From Linnemannia schmuckeri (Eukaryota > Mortierellomycota > Mortierellomycetes > Mortierellales > Mortierellaceae): DNA of 64,000 bases. The DNA lies in NCBI GenBank assembly GCA_029449235.1, contig JANATG010000013.1, positions 682,001 through 746,000 on the forward strand, given 5' to 3'. Of this stretch, positions 11,623-21,239 are shown piece after piece. The notes beneath the pieces are model-generated. The model did no database searches, was not told the DNA's origin, and saw only the letters and a program-made list of their open reading frames with translations. Each line of letters opens with the position of its first letter. Within the stretch, counting starts at the first letter, position 1. The position numbers and the translations under genes were made by a program.

Positions 11623-11916
11623 ATGTCGAACATCTCTGAGAAGGTCTCCAACACCGCCAACTCTTACATTGGAGGCGCCAAGCAAACCATCGGTGAGACC
11701 ATCGGCAACAACAACCTCGCCGCCTCCGGTGCCCAACAAAAGGCTCAAGCCGACGCTGCCGCACAGGCTGCCACCGCTAAGGCTCACACCGAGGGACTTG
11801 GACACAAGGCCAAGGGTGAGGTCCAGCAGAACGTCGGATCCTTGACCGGAAACACGAGTATGGAAGCGCGTGGACATGCTAACGAGGTCCGTGGTGATAT
11901 GCAGCGCAACGTCTAA
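11623..11916 (+). CDS. CsbD-like stress protein, array copy 1
   Basis: A single-exon 97-aa protein, the most divergent member of a four-gene tandem array. It is small, hydrophilic and rich in Ala, Gln, Asn and Gly, with two related halves: GGAKQTIGETIGNNNL and KAKGEVQQNVGSLTGN. The repeated G-x-x-K/Q-x-x-x-G-x-x-x-G-N pattern is that of the CsbD-like family (PF05532; bacterial stress proteins and fungal Hmp1-type proteins). Fungal members are abundant stress- or stationary-phase proteins; cruciform-DNA binding is reported for Ustilago Hmp1. It starts MSNISEKVSN where the other copies start MADNNMTDR. Strong TATA, short A/C-rich leader without introns and a defined 3' end suggest high inducible expression (inference). 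Confidence 0.85.
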   Translation: MSNISEKVSNTANSYIGGAKQTIGETIGNNNLAASGAQQKAQADAAAQAATAKAHTEGLGHKAKGEVQQNVGSLTGNTSMEARGHANEVRGDMQRNV

Positions 11917-12063
11917 GCGCAGCGAAGAAGTCTTGTGGGACCTCTTCCCTGTCCATCCACTTGATTTTTTTTTCCGGTTCGCGCCCCCCCCTTCCCTTGA
12001 ATGAGCCAGTTCAGAACTTGAATCCATACACACAAACACAAACACACACAAACACACTCAGTC

Positions 12064-12071
12064 TGTACATA
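12064..12071 (+). promoter_or_regulatory. Pumilio-like 3' UTR element of array copy 1
   Basis: TGTACATA runs straight into AATAAA in the 3' UTR. It fits the PUF-protein consensus UGUANAUA and also the UGUA element of 3'-end processing. The same arrangement follows copies 2 and 3. Confidence 0.5.
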
Positions 12072-12469
12072 ATAAACCCTTCCTATTCCTCCTCTTCAAA
12101 TGACCTTGTGTGCTTGGAAATGCTTCCGTTTCTTTTTTTGTTTGCTTTTAATGAGAGCCTGAAATCTGTACACAGCGCATAGTTCAAAGAGAAATAGAAA
12201 ACACACGCTCAGCTTTGCTTTTCATAACAGGAGCACATAAGTAAGTGCATACCAGGCTTCTAGCTTTAGCTACTCTCTCTTTTACCCTTTCCATCTTTCC
12301 TTGTCCTCTATTCGTGTTCCTCCCTGATTACTGTTCTTTGAACTCTCAGCGAATTGAGAGTGCTCATTTTTGGGGGTGTTCAGTGAGTTCATGCAAAACA
12401 TTTCCAATGATCTCATTATGATCGCCGGCTACACCAATAATTTTTTCTCACACCCTTGGACGTTGGTTG

Positions 12470-12599
12470 AGACAAGACAAGACAAGGCATAAGACAAGAC
12501 ATAAGACAGGACAAGACATAAGACAATACAAGACAAGACAAGACAAGACACAAGACAATACAAGACAGGACACAGGACATAGACGACAAGACGAAACAA
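12470..12599. repeat. Minisatellite of AAGACA/ACAAG-type units
   Basis: About 130 bp of imperfect tandem 5-10 nt units (GACAAGACAAG, CATAAGACAAGA and variants) between array copies 1 and 2. It is strongly purine-biased on the plus strand and open in several frames, so apparent ORFs here are repeat artefacts. Confidence 0.85.
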
Positions 12600-12802
12600 G
12601 AACCGAACAGGGTCACTCACTCGTTCTTCTTTTGGTATCATACCCATACGTCAGAAAGAGGACCTCCGTGGTCACGTTGTGAACTGACAAGGTATGGGAG
12701 GGATCCGGGACCCTGTCGCATTTGCATAAACCTAAAATTAACTACGACATTAAACGTCATATTCTGGCTTAAACTGTGGAGAACACTAATGCGAAAAAAA
12801 GG

Positions 12803-12810
12803 TATAAAAA
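12803..12810 (+). promoter_or_regulatory. TATA box of CsbD-like gene 2
   Basis: TATAAAAA lies about 127 bp upstream of the ATG at 12930. The larger distance is explained by a CA-type repeat in the leader. Confidence 0.7.
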
Positions 12811-12844
12811 GGCTCCTTCCACATCATCCAGCAACTCATCAACA

Positions 12845-12918
12845 AACACACACATACACACATACACACATACACACACATACACACACACATATACACA
12901 CACACATATACACACACA
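12845..12918. repeat. ACACAT/CA microsatellite in 5' leader
   Basis: An imperfect (CA)n tract with TA interruptions fills most of the 5' leader of array copy 2. Copies 3 and 4 lack it. Confidence 0.85.
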
Positions 12919-12929
12919 ACAACAACAAT

Positions 12930-13229
12930 ATGGCTGACAACAACATGACTGACAGAATCTCCAACGCCTTCAACTCTACCGTCGGCGGCGCCAAGCAATC
13001 CATCGGTGAGACCATCGGAAACAACAACCTTGCCGCCTCAGGTGCCCAGCAGAAGGCCCAAGCCGACGCCGCCCAGAAGGCCGCCGATGCCAAGACTCAC
13101 GCCGAGGGAGTCGGTAACAAAGTCAAGGGTAGCGTCCAGCAGAACGTCGGATCCATGACCGGAAACACAAGCATGGAGGCGCGTGGACACGCTAACGAGG
13201 TCCGTGGTGATATGAAGCGCAACGTCTAG
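12930..13229 (+). CDS. CsbD-like stress protein, array copy 2
   Basis: A single-exon 99-aa CsbD-like protein beginning MADNNMTDRISNAFNS. The two half-repeats are GGAKQSIGETIGNNNL and KVKGSVQQNVGSMTGN. It ends ARGHANEVRGDMKRNV. It is intermediate between copy 1 and the nearly identical copies 3 and 4. The start is fixed by the shared MADNNMTDR N-terminus; the frame is open upstream only because of the CA repeat. A TGTACATA-AATAAA element follows at 13331. Confidence 0.87.
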   Translation: MADNNMTDRISNAFNSTVGGAKQSIGETIGNNNLAASGAQQKAQADAAQKAADAKTHAEGVGNKVKGSVQQNVGSMTGNTSMEARGHANEVRGDMKRNV

Positions 13230-13330
13230 GACACCCATTCAAGCAAGCCAACCCACTAAAGTGCTCTGTATCTTGGTCCCTCAAGAACCGTTTGCTTTTT
13301 TTTCGCGCACTGCCAAGCCAACAACCACTT

Positions 13331-13338
13331 TGTACATA
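13331..13338 (+). promoter_or_regulatory. Pumilio-like 3' UTR element of array copy 2
   Basis: TGTACATA directly followed by ATAAAT, about 100 nt after the stop codon. Confidence 0.5.
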
Positions 13339-13916
13339 ATAAATTGTCTTTTCCACTCCATCTTTACGCCTTTGAACGTGTTTGTAACGTTGAGCGACAG
13401 ATCAGATGGAGAGTGAGGGAGATTAGGCATAAACAAAGAGGTGGTATTGAGGCTTGCTTTTTTCCCCACCTTATGAAACGGTCTGTCGATAACCGCAGAG
13501 AGTAAAAATGAAACGCGTTATGTTTACCCTTGTTCACATCGTTCTCCACAACGAACCTTGCTATGCATGATATTTAAAAAAATTGATCAAACCGAGACAT
13601 GTTTCCGAGCGAGCTTTCAAGCTTTGGCTTTTTGATAGACAAAGTAGGATCCTAGGGAGTGACTGTGCATATGAGAGAACAAACCAACCATGACCAACAT
13701 ACATATGTTTATATCGAAAGGAGAACCCAAATCGATCGGGTATGAACTCTGCACCATAAACGATCCTCCCTAGAATAGATGCAGTGACCGAATCGCACTT
13801 CTTTTGTTTTTCCCTTCTCTTTTAGGTTCATTTCACGTACAGTCACATGCGTACGTAGAAAGAGGGCGAAGTTACAGTGTGGGAAGATTATTTCCCCTGT
13901 GGCTCTCTGTCATTTT

Positions 13917-13951
13917 AATTATGTCACCGTGATTGCATTCGATGAACCCAC
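13917..13951 (+). promoter_or_regulatory. 35-nt conserved upstream element, copy 3
   Basis: A 35-nt block beginning AATTATGTCACCG and ending GATGAACCCAC, about 239 bp upstream of the ATG, is identical to 15097-15131 upstream of copy 4. Sequence on either side has diverged more, so this block may be under selection or simply sit in the least changed part of a recent duplication. Confidence 0.55.
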
Positions 13952-14052
13952 CTATATTGCCGATGTGCGCTACATCCCTTATAGTAGGGAGAGTGATCTC
14001 ATTATTGAGTAATGATAATGGGCTATCCACCTTGCATCTCGACAGAAACAAG

Positions 14053-14059
14053 TATAAAA
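14053..14059 (+). promoter_or_regulatory. TATA box of CsbD-like gene 3
   Basis: TATAAAA, followed by GAGGGG (resembling the fungal stress-response element AGGGG), about 103 bp before the ATG. Confidence 0.75.
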
Positions 14060-14155
14060 GAGGGGCCTTCCGCACATTTTTCCATTTCTATCATCAACAA
14101 CCAATACAACATCACTCAACAGAACCCAACCCAACACACACTACTCTCCAACAAT

Positions 14156-14455
14156 ATGGCTGACAACAACATGACTGACAGACTCTCCAACACCTACAAC
14201 TCCACCGTCGGCGGCGCCAAGCAGACCATCGGTGAAACCATCGGAAACAACAGCCTTGCCGCCTCAGGTGCCCAGCAGAAGGCTCAAGCCGACGCCGCCC
14301 AGAAGGCCGCCGATGCCAAGACCCATACCGAGGGAATCGGCCACAAGGTTCAGGGCAACATCCAGCAGAATGTCGGATCCTTGACTGGCAACAACAGCAT
14401 GGAGGCCCGCGGTCACGCCAACGAGGTCCGTGGCGATCTCGAGCGCAAGGTCTAA
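14156..14455 (+). CDS. CsbD-like stress protein, array copy 3
   Basis: A single-exon 99-aa protein nearly identical to copy 4: it starts MADNNMTDRLSNTYNS and ends ARGHANEVRGDLERKV. The CsbD-type half-repeats are GGAKQTIGETIGNNSL and KVQGNIQQNVGSLTGN. Differences from copy 4 are a few conservative changes (L/I, Y/F, T/A, S/N). Upstream sequence aligns with that of copy 4 for several hundred bp, so promoter and gene were duplicated together (unit about 1.18 kb). It is probably a stress-induced hydrophilic cytosolic or nuclear protein. Confidence 0.88.
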   Translation: MADNNMTDRLSNTYNSTVGGAKQTIGETIGNNSLAASGAQQKAQADAAQKAADAKTHTEGIGHKVQGNIQQNVGSLTGNNSMEARGHANEVRGDLERKV

Positions 14456-14491
14456 ACCGTCCGATCTCGCCTTTACAATACCAGCTCTTTT

Positions 14492-14499
14492 TGTACATA
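14492..14499 (+). promoter_or_regulatory. Pumilio-like 3' UTR element of array copy 3
   Basis: TGTACATA running into ATAAATTA, 37 nt after the stop codon. Confidence 0.5.
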
Positions 14500-15096
14500 A
14501 TAAATTATTTTTTTTTCAGCTTACTTTTTTTTTCTCAAGTGTGTTTATTTAAATGTTGAGTGGCGGATGTGCCAATGAAAAGATAGAAGAAAAGAGGCGA
14601 TCAAAGCGACTAAAAAAAGATATCGAACGGCGTACGTTTGTAACCCATTCTCTCTCAACGGTCATCAACTTCTTTTTGATTGCATGGTCATTTCAAGAAC
14701 CACGACTTTAAGAATAAAAGATACTCGATACTGTACCAAGAAAAGACAGTAGATGTGCCTCCAAATACCATGAAAAAAGGTGGAAGGAGTTTCAGGCACA
14801 ACTTGGCATTTTTTTTGTGTGCACTAGACCTAACAGCGCTTAGTGCATACGAAAGACAGGTGCATGTGAGAGCATATAAGCTATGACCAGTTGTGCCCAT
14901 GATATTAAAGAGTCGGATCGATCGGGCGTTAACCCTGCATCGTCGACCAAATTCCCTAGAAAGTAACGATTCTTGATGCGATGACCGCATTGCATTTTTG
15001 TTCTCTTCTCCACTTTACGTATATACATGTACGTGAAAAAGTGGCGAAGTCACAGGGAGAGAAGTGGCGAGCCCCACATATGGTCGCCGTCATTAC

Positions 15097-15131
15097 AATT
15101 ATGTCACCGTGATTGCATTCGATGAACCCAC
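15097..15131 (+). promoter_or_regulatory. 35-nt conserved upstream element, copy 4
   Basis: Identical to 13917-13951; it lies about 234 bp upstream of the ATG at 15331. Confidence 0.55.
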
Positions 15132-15228
15132 TTCCTTGAAAGCCATTACATGGCCTCTCTAAAAAAAATCATGATCTCATACATCGTAACGATAACGGTT
15201 ACCCACCTCGCATCTCGACAGAAACAAG

Positions 15229-15235
15229 TATAAAA
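15229..15235 (+). promoter_or_regulatory. TATA box of CsbD-like gene 4
   Basis: TATAAAA followed by GAGGGA, about 102 bp before the ATG. The surrounding sequence is nearly the same as at copy 3. Confidence 0.75.
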
Positions 15236-15330
15236 GAGGGACCTTCCGCACGTCTTTCCATTTCTATCATCAACAACCAAACAGCATCACTCAACAGAAC
15301 CCAACCCAACATACACTACTCTCCAACAAT

Positions 15331-15630
15331 ATGGCTGACAACAACATGACTGACAGAATCTCCAACACCTTCAACTCTGCCGTCGGCGGCGCCAAGCAGA
15401 CCATCGGTGAAACCATCGGAAACAACAACCTTGCCGCCTCAGGTGCCCAGCAGAAGGCTCAAGCCGACGCCGCCCAGAAGGCCGCCGATGCCAAGACCCA
15501 TACCGAGGGAATCGGCCACAAGGTTCAGGGCAACATCCAGCAGAATGTCGGATCCTTGACTGGCAACAACAGCATGGAGGCCCGCGGTCACGCCAACGAG
15601 GTTCGCGGTGATCTTGAGCGCAAGGTCTAA
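15331..15630 (+). CDS. CsbD-like stress protein, array copy 4
   Basis: A single-exon 99-aa CsbD-like protein, the closest relative of copy 3. It starts MADNNMTDRISNTFNS, with half-repeats GGAKQTIGETIGNNNL and KVQGNIQQNVGSLTGN. Its 3' UTR differs from the others: TGTACATT at 15695 lacks the last base of the shared element, and the AATAAA lies about 12 nt further on. This indicates that the duplication with copy 3 ends near the stop codon. Function is inferred from the family only. Confidence 0.88.
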   Translation: MADNNMTDRISNTFNSAVGGAKQTIGETIGNNNLAASGAQQKAQADAAQKAADAKTHTEGIGHKVQGNIQQNVGSLTGNNSMEARGHANEVRGDLERKV

Positions 15631-15951
15631 GCGAAAGGTCTCCTACCCTTGCCACTCTTCCACACAGCTGCCTGGAAACCCTCTTCTATCTTTTTGTACA
15701 TTACTCATCTGTAATAAAAACCTCTTTCAACAAAATAATACCATGTACTCCTTGTTGATATTTTTGTTTCCTACTTGCTCTGCGAGATAAAAAACTGATT
15801 GTACCTGAACCGTGCACGTGACACATCCAAATGCTGCCATCCCGAAAAGTGCGATTTTTCTTTTCCTTTTGGTCCCTTCCACAACTTTTTATTTTTTTTC
15901 CTCACCAACTCAACTCCCTTCCTTTAATCCTACCTGACAGACGTGCTCCTC

Positions 15952-17190
15952 ATGACTCGCGCCATCGTCTCAGGAACAGCCTTCACTTTCTGCAGGAGGG
16001 CAACGACGAATTCAACAAACCATCTCGCCAGTTCTCACCGCATTGCTGTTGCATCCCCGCCATGCACAAGGAGTGCCATTCCCCGAGCAACCTCAACAGC
16101 AACAACAACCAGATTAGTTTCGACAAGCACTAGACAAAGCCTCTTGTCAACTTTTGCAACTCAAAAACGCTATTGCCAATCACCAATATCGCCACGATTA
16201 CCATCCACCCCAATGGCAGCAAGAACAATCTTCACCTCCACATCCTCCTTTAACAACGAACCCCTTGACAAGGACGGAACTCTTCACCGCTACACAACGC
16301 TTGCAACACCCGCCGAAATTGCATCTACCCACTTTGACCTTTCCCACATCCCAACCTCCGAACACGCCCAAATCCTCCACGACTTCATCCTCGTCCCGGA
16401 ATACCTCACCTCCGATGAACACGACATGATGGTCAAGGGTGCTACCCTCAAGTTGAAACGCGCTCTTGGAAAACAAGTCCGTTATGAGGATGGGCACTTT
16501 GATGGGGTTATTACTCGGTACCGAGAGTGCTCTGCCGGCGACTGGTCCAGCCCCTTCTCAACCACCACTACTTCACCCTCATCCGACCCCTCGTCCTCAT
16601 CATCATCATCATCTTCATCGAACACCAGTTATACCAGAAAGGAACGAACAACCCCCCGCGAAATGATGGACGCCATCAAATCTGAATTCTTCCCTTCAAC
16701 CTGGACATGGGTGTCCCCGCACATCCTAGAACTAGAAGCCGGTCAAGGCGGGATCAAACCCCACGTCGACCACCTCGATGCCTCCGGATCCGTCGTCGCG
16801 GGTCTCTGTTTGGGCTCCTCGGCGGTCATGGAACTGATCCATCAGGACGACCCCCAGAAATGGTTCCGTGTCTTGCTTCCGAAACGCTGTTTTTATTTCC
16901 AGCGAGATTCGGTTAGGTACAGTTACAAACATGGGATCCCTATTGAGGCGGAGGACCATCAATTCAGGGGGACTGTGGTACCAAAAGAGAAACGCATCTC
17001 TATCATGTTGCGGGTAAGATTGAGCTCGTTTTTTTTTATGTTGGTGCCAGTTTAAATTCCAGTTTTGTTAAAAAAGATATATTTTTTTCTTGGCTGACAT
17101 TTTCTTTTTTGATGCCGATAATTGATTGATGTCCCACAGAACGCATTAGATCCTTCACTTCACACCAATCGACCAAGCACCATCTATTAA
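15952..17190 (+). CDS. ALKBH7-like mitochondrial Fe(II)/2-oxoglutarate dioxygenase
   Basis: Two exons (15952..17013, 17140..17190) encode 370 aa. The first 100 residues are Arg/Ser/Thr/Ala-rich with almost no acidic residues, typical of a mitochondrial presequence. The core matches the AlkB-like dioxygenase fold as in ALKBH7: iron ligands H271-x-D273 in IKPHVDHLD, distal His327 in YSYKHGI, and the 2-oxoglutarate Rx5R motif RISIMLR (348-354) at the end of exon 1. A segment like ALKBH7's HVLDLEAxGYIKPHVD is present (HILELEAGQGGIKPHVD), as is GLCLGSSAVMEL. A Ser/Thr-rich insert (residues about 200-225) in the domain looks like a loop expansion. ALKBH7 in animals acts in mitochondria in necrosis and fatty-acid metabolism; the fungal substrate is unknown. 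Confidence 0.85.
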
Positions 17191-17439
17191 CAACTTGCAC
17201 GAATTTGAAAAATAAAAAAACGAAAGGATATTATGGGACAACTTTATTAGTAGTTTACAACGAAGGAAGAAAAGGTGAGAAAAGGCAAAAAAAGAAAGGT
17301 TCACGAGATAATATCACAGGAGGACAAGAAACGAAGACAAAGGGTATATCTAAATGGGAAAAAAAAGTCGACGAAAGGTATCCAAAGGACTCTTCGAAGG
17401 CGAATTATTAAAAAAAAAAGGGGGGGGAAGTAAGAAGAA

Positions 17440-20400
17440 CTAGATGCCTCCTCCTCCATTGGCACCAGGATTCGAGTTCAGAAATCCCCCAAAACCCAAC
17501 ATGCCAGCACCAAGCGCACCTCCATTGGCCAATCCAGAACTTTGACTTGACTGTGGCTGGAATGCGCTCTGACCCTGTTGCTGCTGCTGTGCAAGACCAT
17601 TGGGTTGTAAGCCATTGAGCTGTTGACCGAAACCGAGAAGTGCGCGTTGATGTTGTTGTTGCTGCTGCTGCTGTTGTTGCAGCTGAAGCTGTTGCATCTG
17701 CAACGACTGCTGCGACGTGGAGGACGACCCTGCTGAAAGAGTGTTGATCTCCTGACCCATGATGGCATTCGACGCAGCAGCGGTGCCCATAATCCTCATG
17801 GCGACCTGGTGAGGAGGCTCGACTCGACCGCTCATCTTCATGCCCAAAACCTGCAGTGCCAGTGCAATTAATTCTCGGTCACCCTTGCTCTCCTCGTACT
17901 CAAATAACACTCCTACGTCATCATCTCCTAGAATCTGCTGGGCTGCCGTGGGTCCTCCAAAGAGCTGGGTCATCGTCCTGACGAGCTCGTTGCTATTGGG
18001 ATCGTCCGTCGATGTTCCTGGTCCTGCTGCCACCGCTGCGCTCAACTGACTCTGCGCTTTAACCACAACCGATCCAGGGAAGCTTCGTGGCGGTAATCGG
18101 CAAATCACCGTCTCGGGTCCATAGTACTGAACGTTCTGAGCTGGGACGCCGTCGAATGTAGGCACCATGCCCGGAAAGAATCCGCTGCCCAGCAATGTAA
18201 TCTCCACACCTCCTTCCACAGGTCCACGAGAAGGAATGAGTTTCTGAACTCTTGGCTTCTGACGAGCAAGAATCGCCTGCTTCTGCTGTTGTTGGAGTTG
18301 CTGTTGGTGATGCTGCAACTGCTGCTGCTGGCGTTGTTGAAACAACAAAAATTGGGCGGCAGCGGCAGAGGCGGCAGCGGAAGACGGTGGCACAAGCGAT
18401 GCAAGTGATAGCGAGGGTGACGATTGAATGGGCGTCGGCGGCAGCGCAGAGAGCACTGGCGAGCTGGCTTCTGAGGCTGTTGGGGCAGCCGACTTTCGTG
18501 GGCGACCTCTCTTCTTGGGTGCGAGCGGGGTGTCCGCGGTAGGTGTCGATGTTCCCGTGGCGTTGGTGTCTGCATTGGGCTTTGGTGTGGCTGCCTTGTC
18601 GCTGTCCTCTGGCAAAGAGGTCGGGATAGGAATGAATGCTGACGATGAAGGGCTGGTTGTCTGTGACATGGCCATACGCATCTTCCAGTAAGGGTCTTTG
18701 TTGTCGGCTTTATTGGCGGTCCATGGTACTTGTTTTGCGTCCATTTGTTGCTTGCTCTGGTTCTGAACGCCTTGCTGCAGCTGAAGAAGCAGTTGCTGCT
18801 GCTTTTGTTGAGTCACACTCTGGCGTTGAAAGTTTTGAAACTCCTGCATTTGTGTTGGGTTGAGAAAACTTGACGACATCCCAGGAGCGTTCACAAGGCT
18901 TGAGCTGCTCGCAGGTCCATTCATTGGTGCTGAAAAGGTTGTGCTGAAGGCAGAGGTAAGCATACCCGTTGGACTGAAGGGGTTGGATGATGCTGTTGAC
19001 GTCGGAGCGAATGCCGGAGCAGGGATGGAGAATGACGCCCGCGTCGGCAATGCCTGGCTGGTGGTGGCGGTTGACTGGGGGGCGTGCTCGGATGAGTGGC
19101 TGATCGAAGTTGAATTCGTTGACACGCTCGATACCTGGAATGCATCAGGAGGAGACCCCATCGTCTCATCCAGGGTTGTAAACTCCATCATCGATGACTC
19201 GCTCTCCACTGTGTCCTTGGAGAACTTGTGAAATCCGTTCTGCTGCGTTACTGAAGGAGGCAGACCGGTGGCCAAGAACATATCGATATTTTTTTGATCG
19301 AGAAAGCTCCCATCAAGTGCTTGTGAATAGGACGGCGAGAACGTGTTGTGTTGCGAGTCGTTGGCGAATGGCGATCCTGGCATGAAGGGTGAAGGCGAGG
19401 CGAGTGAACCGGTGGGGAGTGATGATGCAAAAGTGTGGGAGGAGGAGACGAATGATGCCGGAGCACCGATTCCTTGCGGAATGTCATGGCTTGTTTTCCG
19501 ACGGAATGGTCCTCGAGAGGGGTCGACGTCAGACTGTGTTTGGACTCCATCCATGGCGTTCTCGTCTACTCTCCGCTTTGCTCCTAACCTCTCCGCCGCA
19601 GATGACAATGGTGTAAGGATATCTCCTAAAGTCATCTCTGCATCCTCAAACTTCATGCTATTTGGTGCAAAGCCATGTTGTGGTATATGGTGTCCAGCTT
19701 CCAGGTCAATCTCGTCACCATCCCCTTGACCAGCATCGTCCTGGTCCAGGTCCTCCTGATCGTCGTCATCGTCGTTCTGCTGCCCATTTAAATCGTCATC
19801 GTCTCGGTTTTCCGTTGAACCAGCAGCTGTCGAACCATTAGATGCTCCTGTGGCTCCTGCCTTTTTTCTTGCTGCAGTCGAAGATGTGGATTTGGCAGTG
19901 CCTGCCGTTGGCCGCTTTCCTGATTTGTGGTCGTCCATCATCATGACAGCGTTACTCAATACAGATGCCACCACGGCACCAGTCGAATCCTTGGCCGTAA
20001 ATTGAATGCTAAACAGAATTGAAGGTTGCACAAGGAACATGAGTTAGCATGTGGCTCCAATAAAGATTGCAGTGCTCTCGTGTGCGCCCTTGTGTTTGTT
20101 TGCCAAGCCATCCTGGATTGATATGATCAACCCATATGCCATATCGCTCCCGGCTGGCAGCTTTTTTTTTTGGTCACATTTGATTGACTTTCGAACCCTT
20201 GTTTGCCGCATACTGCAATGTCAAAGAAGCTTCTGTGTTGACATTGATTTAAAGGGTTCTGTGTTGGTATGTATCCACTCAACTAAGATATTTTTAGTCG
20301 ACAGCCTCCTTGAAGGCCATGCAGTCGTGTTCTAGTAGTGCCGGTCCTGAATGTGTTATGTCGTGTGCCAATTGCCACAACTCCTTTTTTGACGCATTCT

Positions 20401-21239
20401 TCTGTCAAGGACAGAAAACAACCCTCCTCCGCCTTCTATTGCGCCAAAGAAGTCGTTGTCGACTTACCGAAATCCAACTTTCTCGTTGTGGTGTCGACAG
20501 TAGCATGTGATGCGTGTGGGTAAGAGGCATTGTCCTGATGAGATGTCGACGTATTCCGTGCTACTGAAGACCATTATACGATGTCGTTCCCATGCTTGAT
20601 ATTCAACTGGGTCTGTCGGTGTCGGTGGGATAGGTTCATCAGCGAGAGAGACTGGACCATTTTTGGGATTGATGGACCCAAAGATTGGTATTGAAAGGGG
20701 TCCTGGCAGTTTCTGACTCTCCTTGCGCCGGTGTGCTCGTTTCCGCTCCCGTCCAATGCAATTGTCGCAGCACTCCAGAATTTTTGTCATGTCGTGGTCG
20801 CAGACAAGGCGAGCGTCGAGTGTCAATATCTCCGAGTCCTCAATGTGTTTACTGCGACCTATGGTTGGAGAACAAAGAGGTACATCTGGTCAGTCATGCA
20901 TCTCTCTTTCTCCCACAAGTTGGCTCGTATGAAGCAAGTCGGGGTAGTGCGACATGATATCAGACGTCAAGCAGGGTCAGTCAACCCGTCATATATCTTT
21001 TTACCATTGAACTTTTCCATGCGGTGCTTCTCCTTGGCTATCAGAGAGTGAGGGAGGCGAAGTTGCTTCCAGTCCTTGACGCTCTCATTCTGTGCGTCCT
21101 TTATGTGTAATGCGATCTTGAGCTGGGTTTCTACTCTGCATTTGCCGTTCTCGGCAGGGATGCCCGAGATTTCAATCTGAAGGCTGTTGTGGCGACGAGG
21201 CGGTGGTGGAGGTGAACGGGTTGTTGTTGGTTGGTACAT
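17440..21239 (-). CDS. SPT23/MGA2-like IPT/TIG-domain transcription regulator
   Basis: Three exons on the minus strand (21239..21005, 20858..20468, 20008..17440) give 1064 aa; junctions are GT-AG and in frame. A TAA lies just before the ATG in the same frame. Exons 1-2 carry the conserved N-terminal region seen in fungal Spt23/Mga2: VETQLKIAL, WKQLRLP, CCDNCIGRERKRAHRRK, a VFSSTEYVDISSG segment and TRITCYCRHHNEKVGFR. A long Ser/Ala/Gln-rich linker follows, with an acidic stretch, an AT-hook-like KKRGRPRK (about residue 706) and poly-Gln runs. An IPT/TIG domain sits at about 795-860 (LIPSRGPVEGGVEITLLGSGF). The C-terminus is Gln/Gly-rich. Yeast Spt23/Mga2 have ankyrin repeats and a C-terminal ER anchor after the IPT; neither is visible here. 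Likely a nuclear regulator of lipid or hypoxia genes (inference). Confidence 0.85.

Noticed and set aside
12467..12682. ORFs on both strands over the AAGACA repeat
   Set aside because: They are translations of a minisatellite with no stop codon in its unit; no family features.
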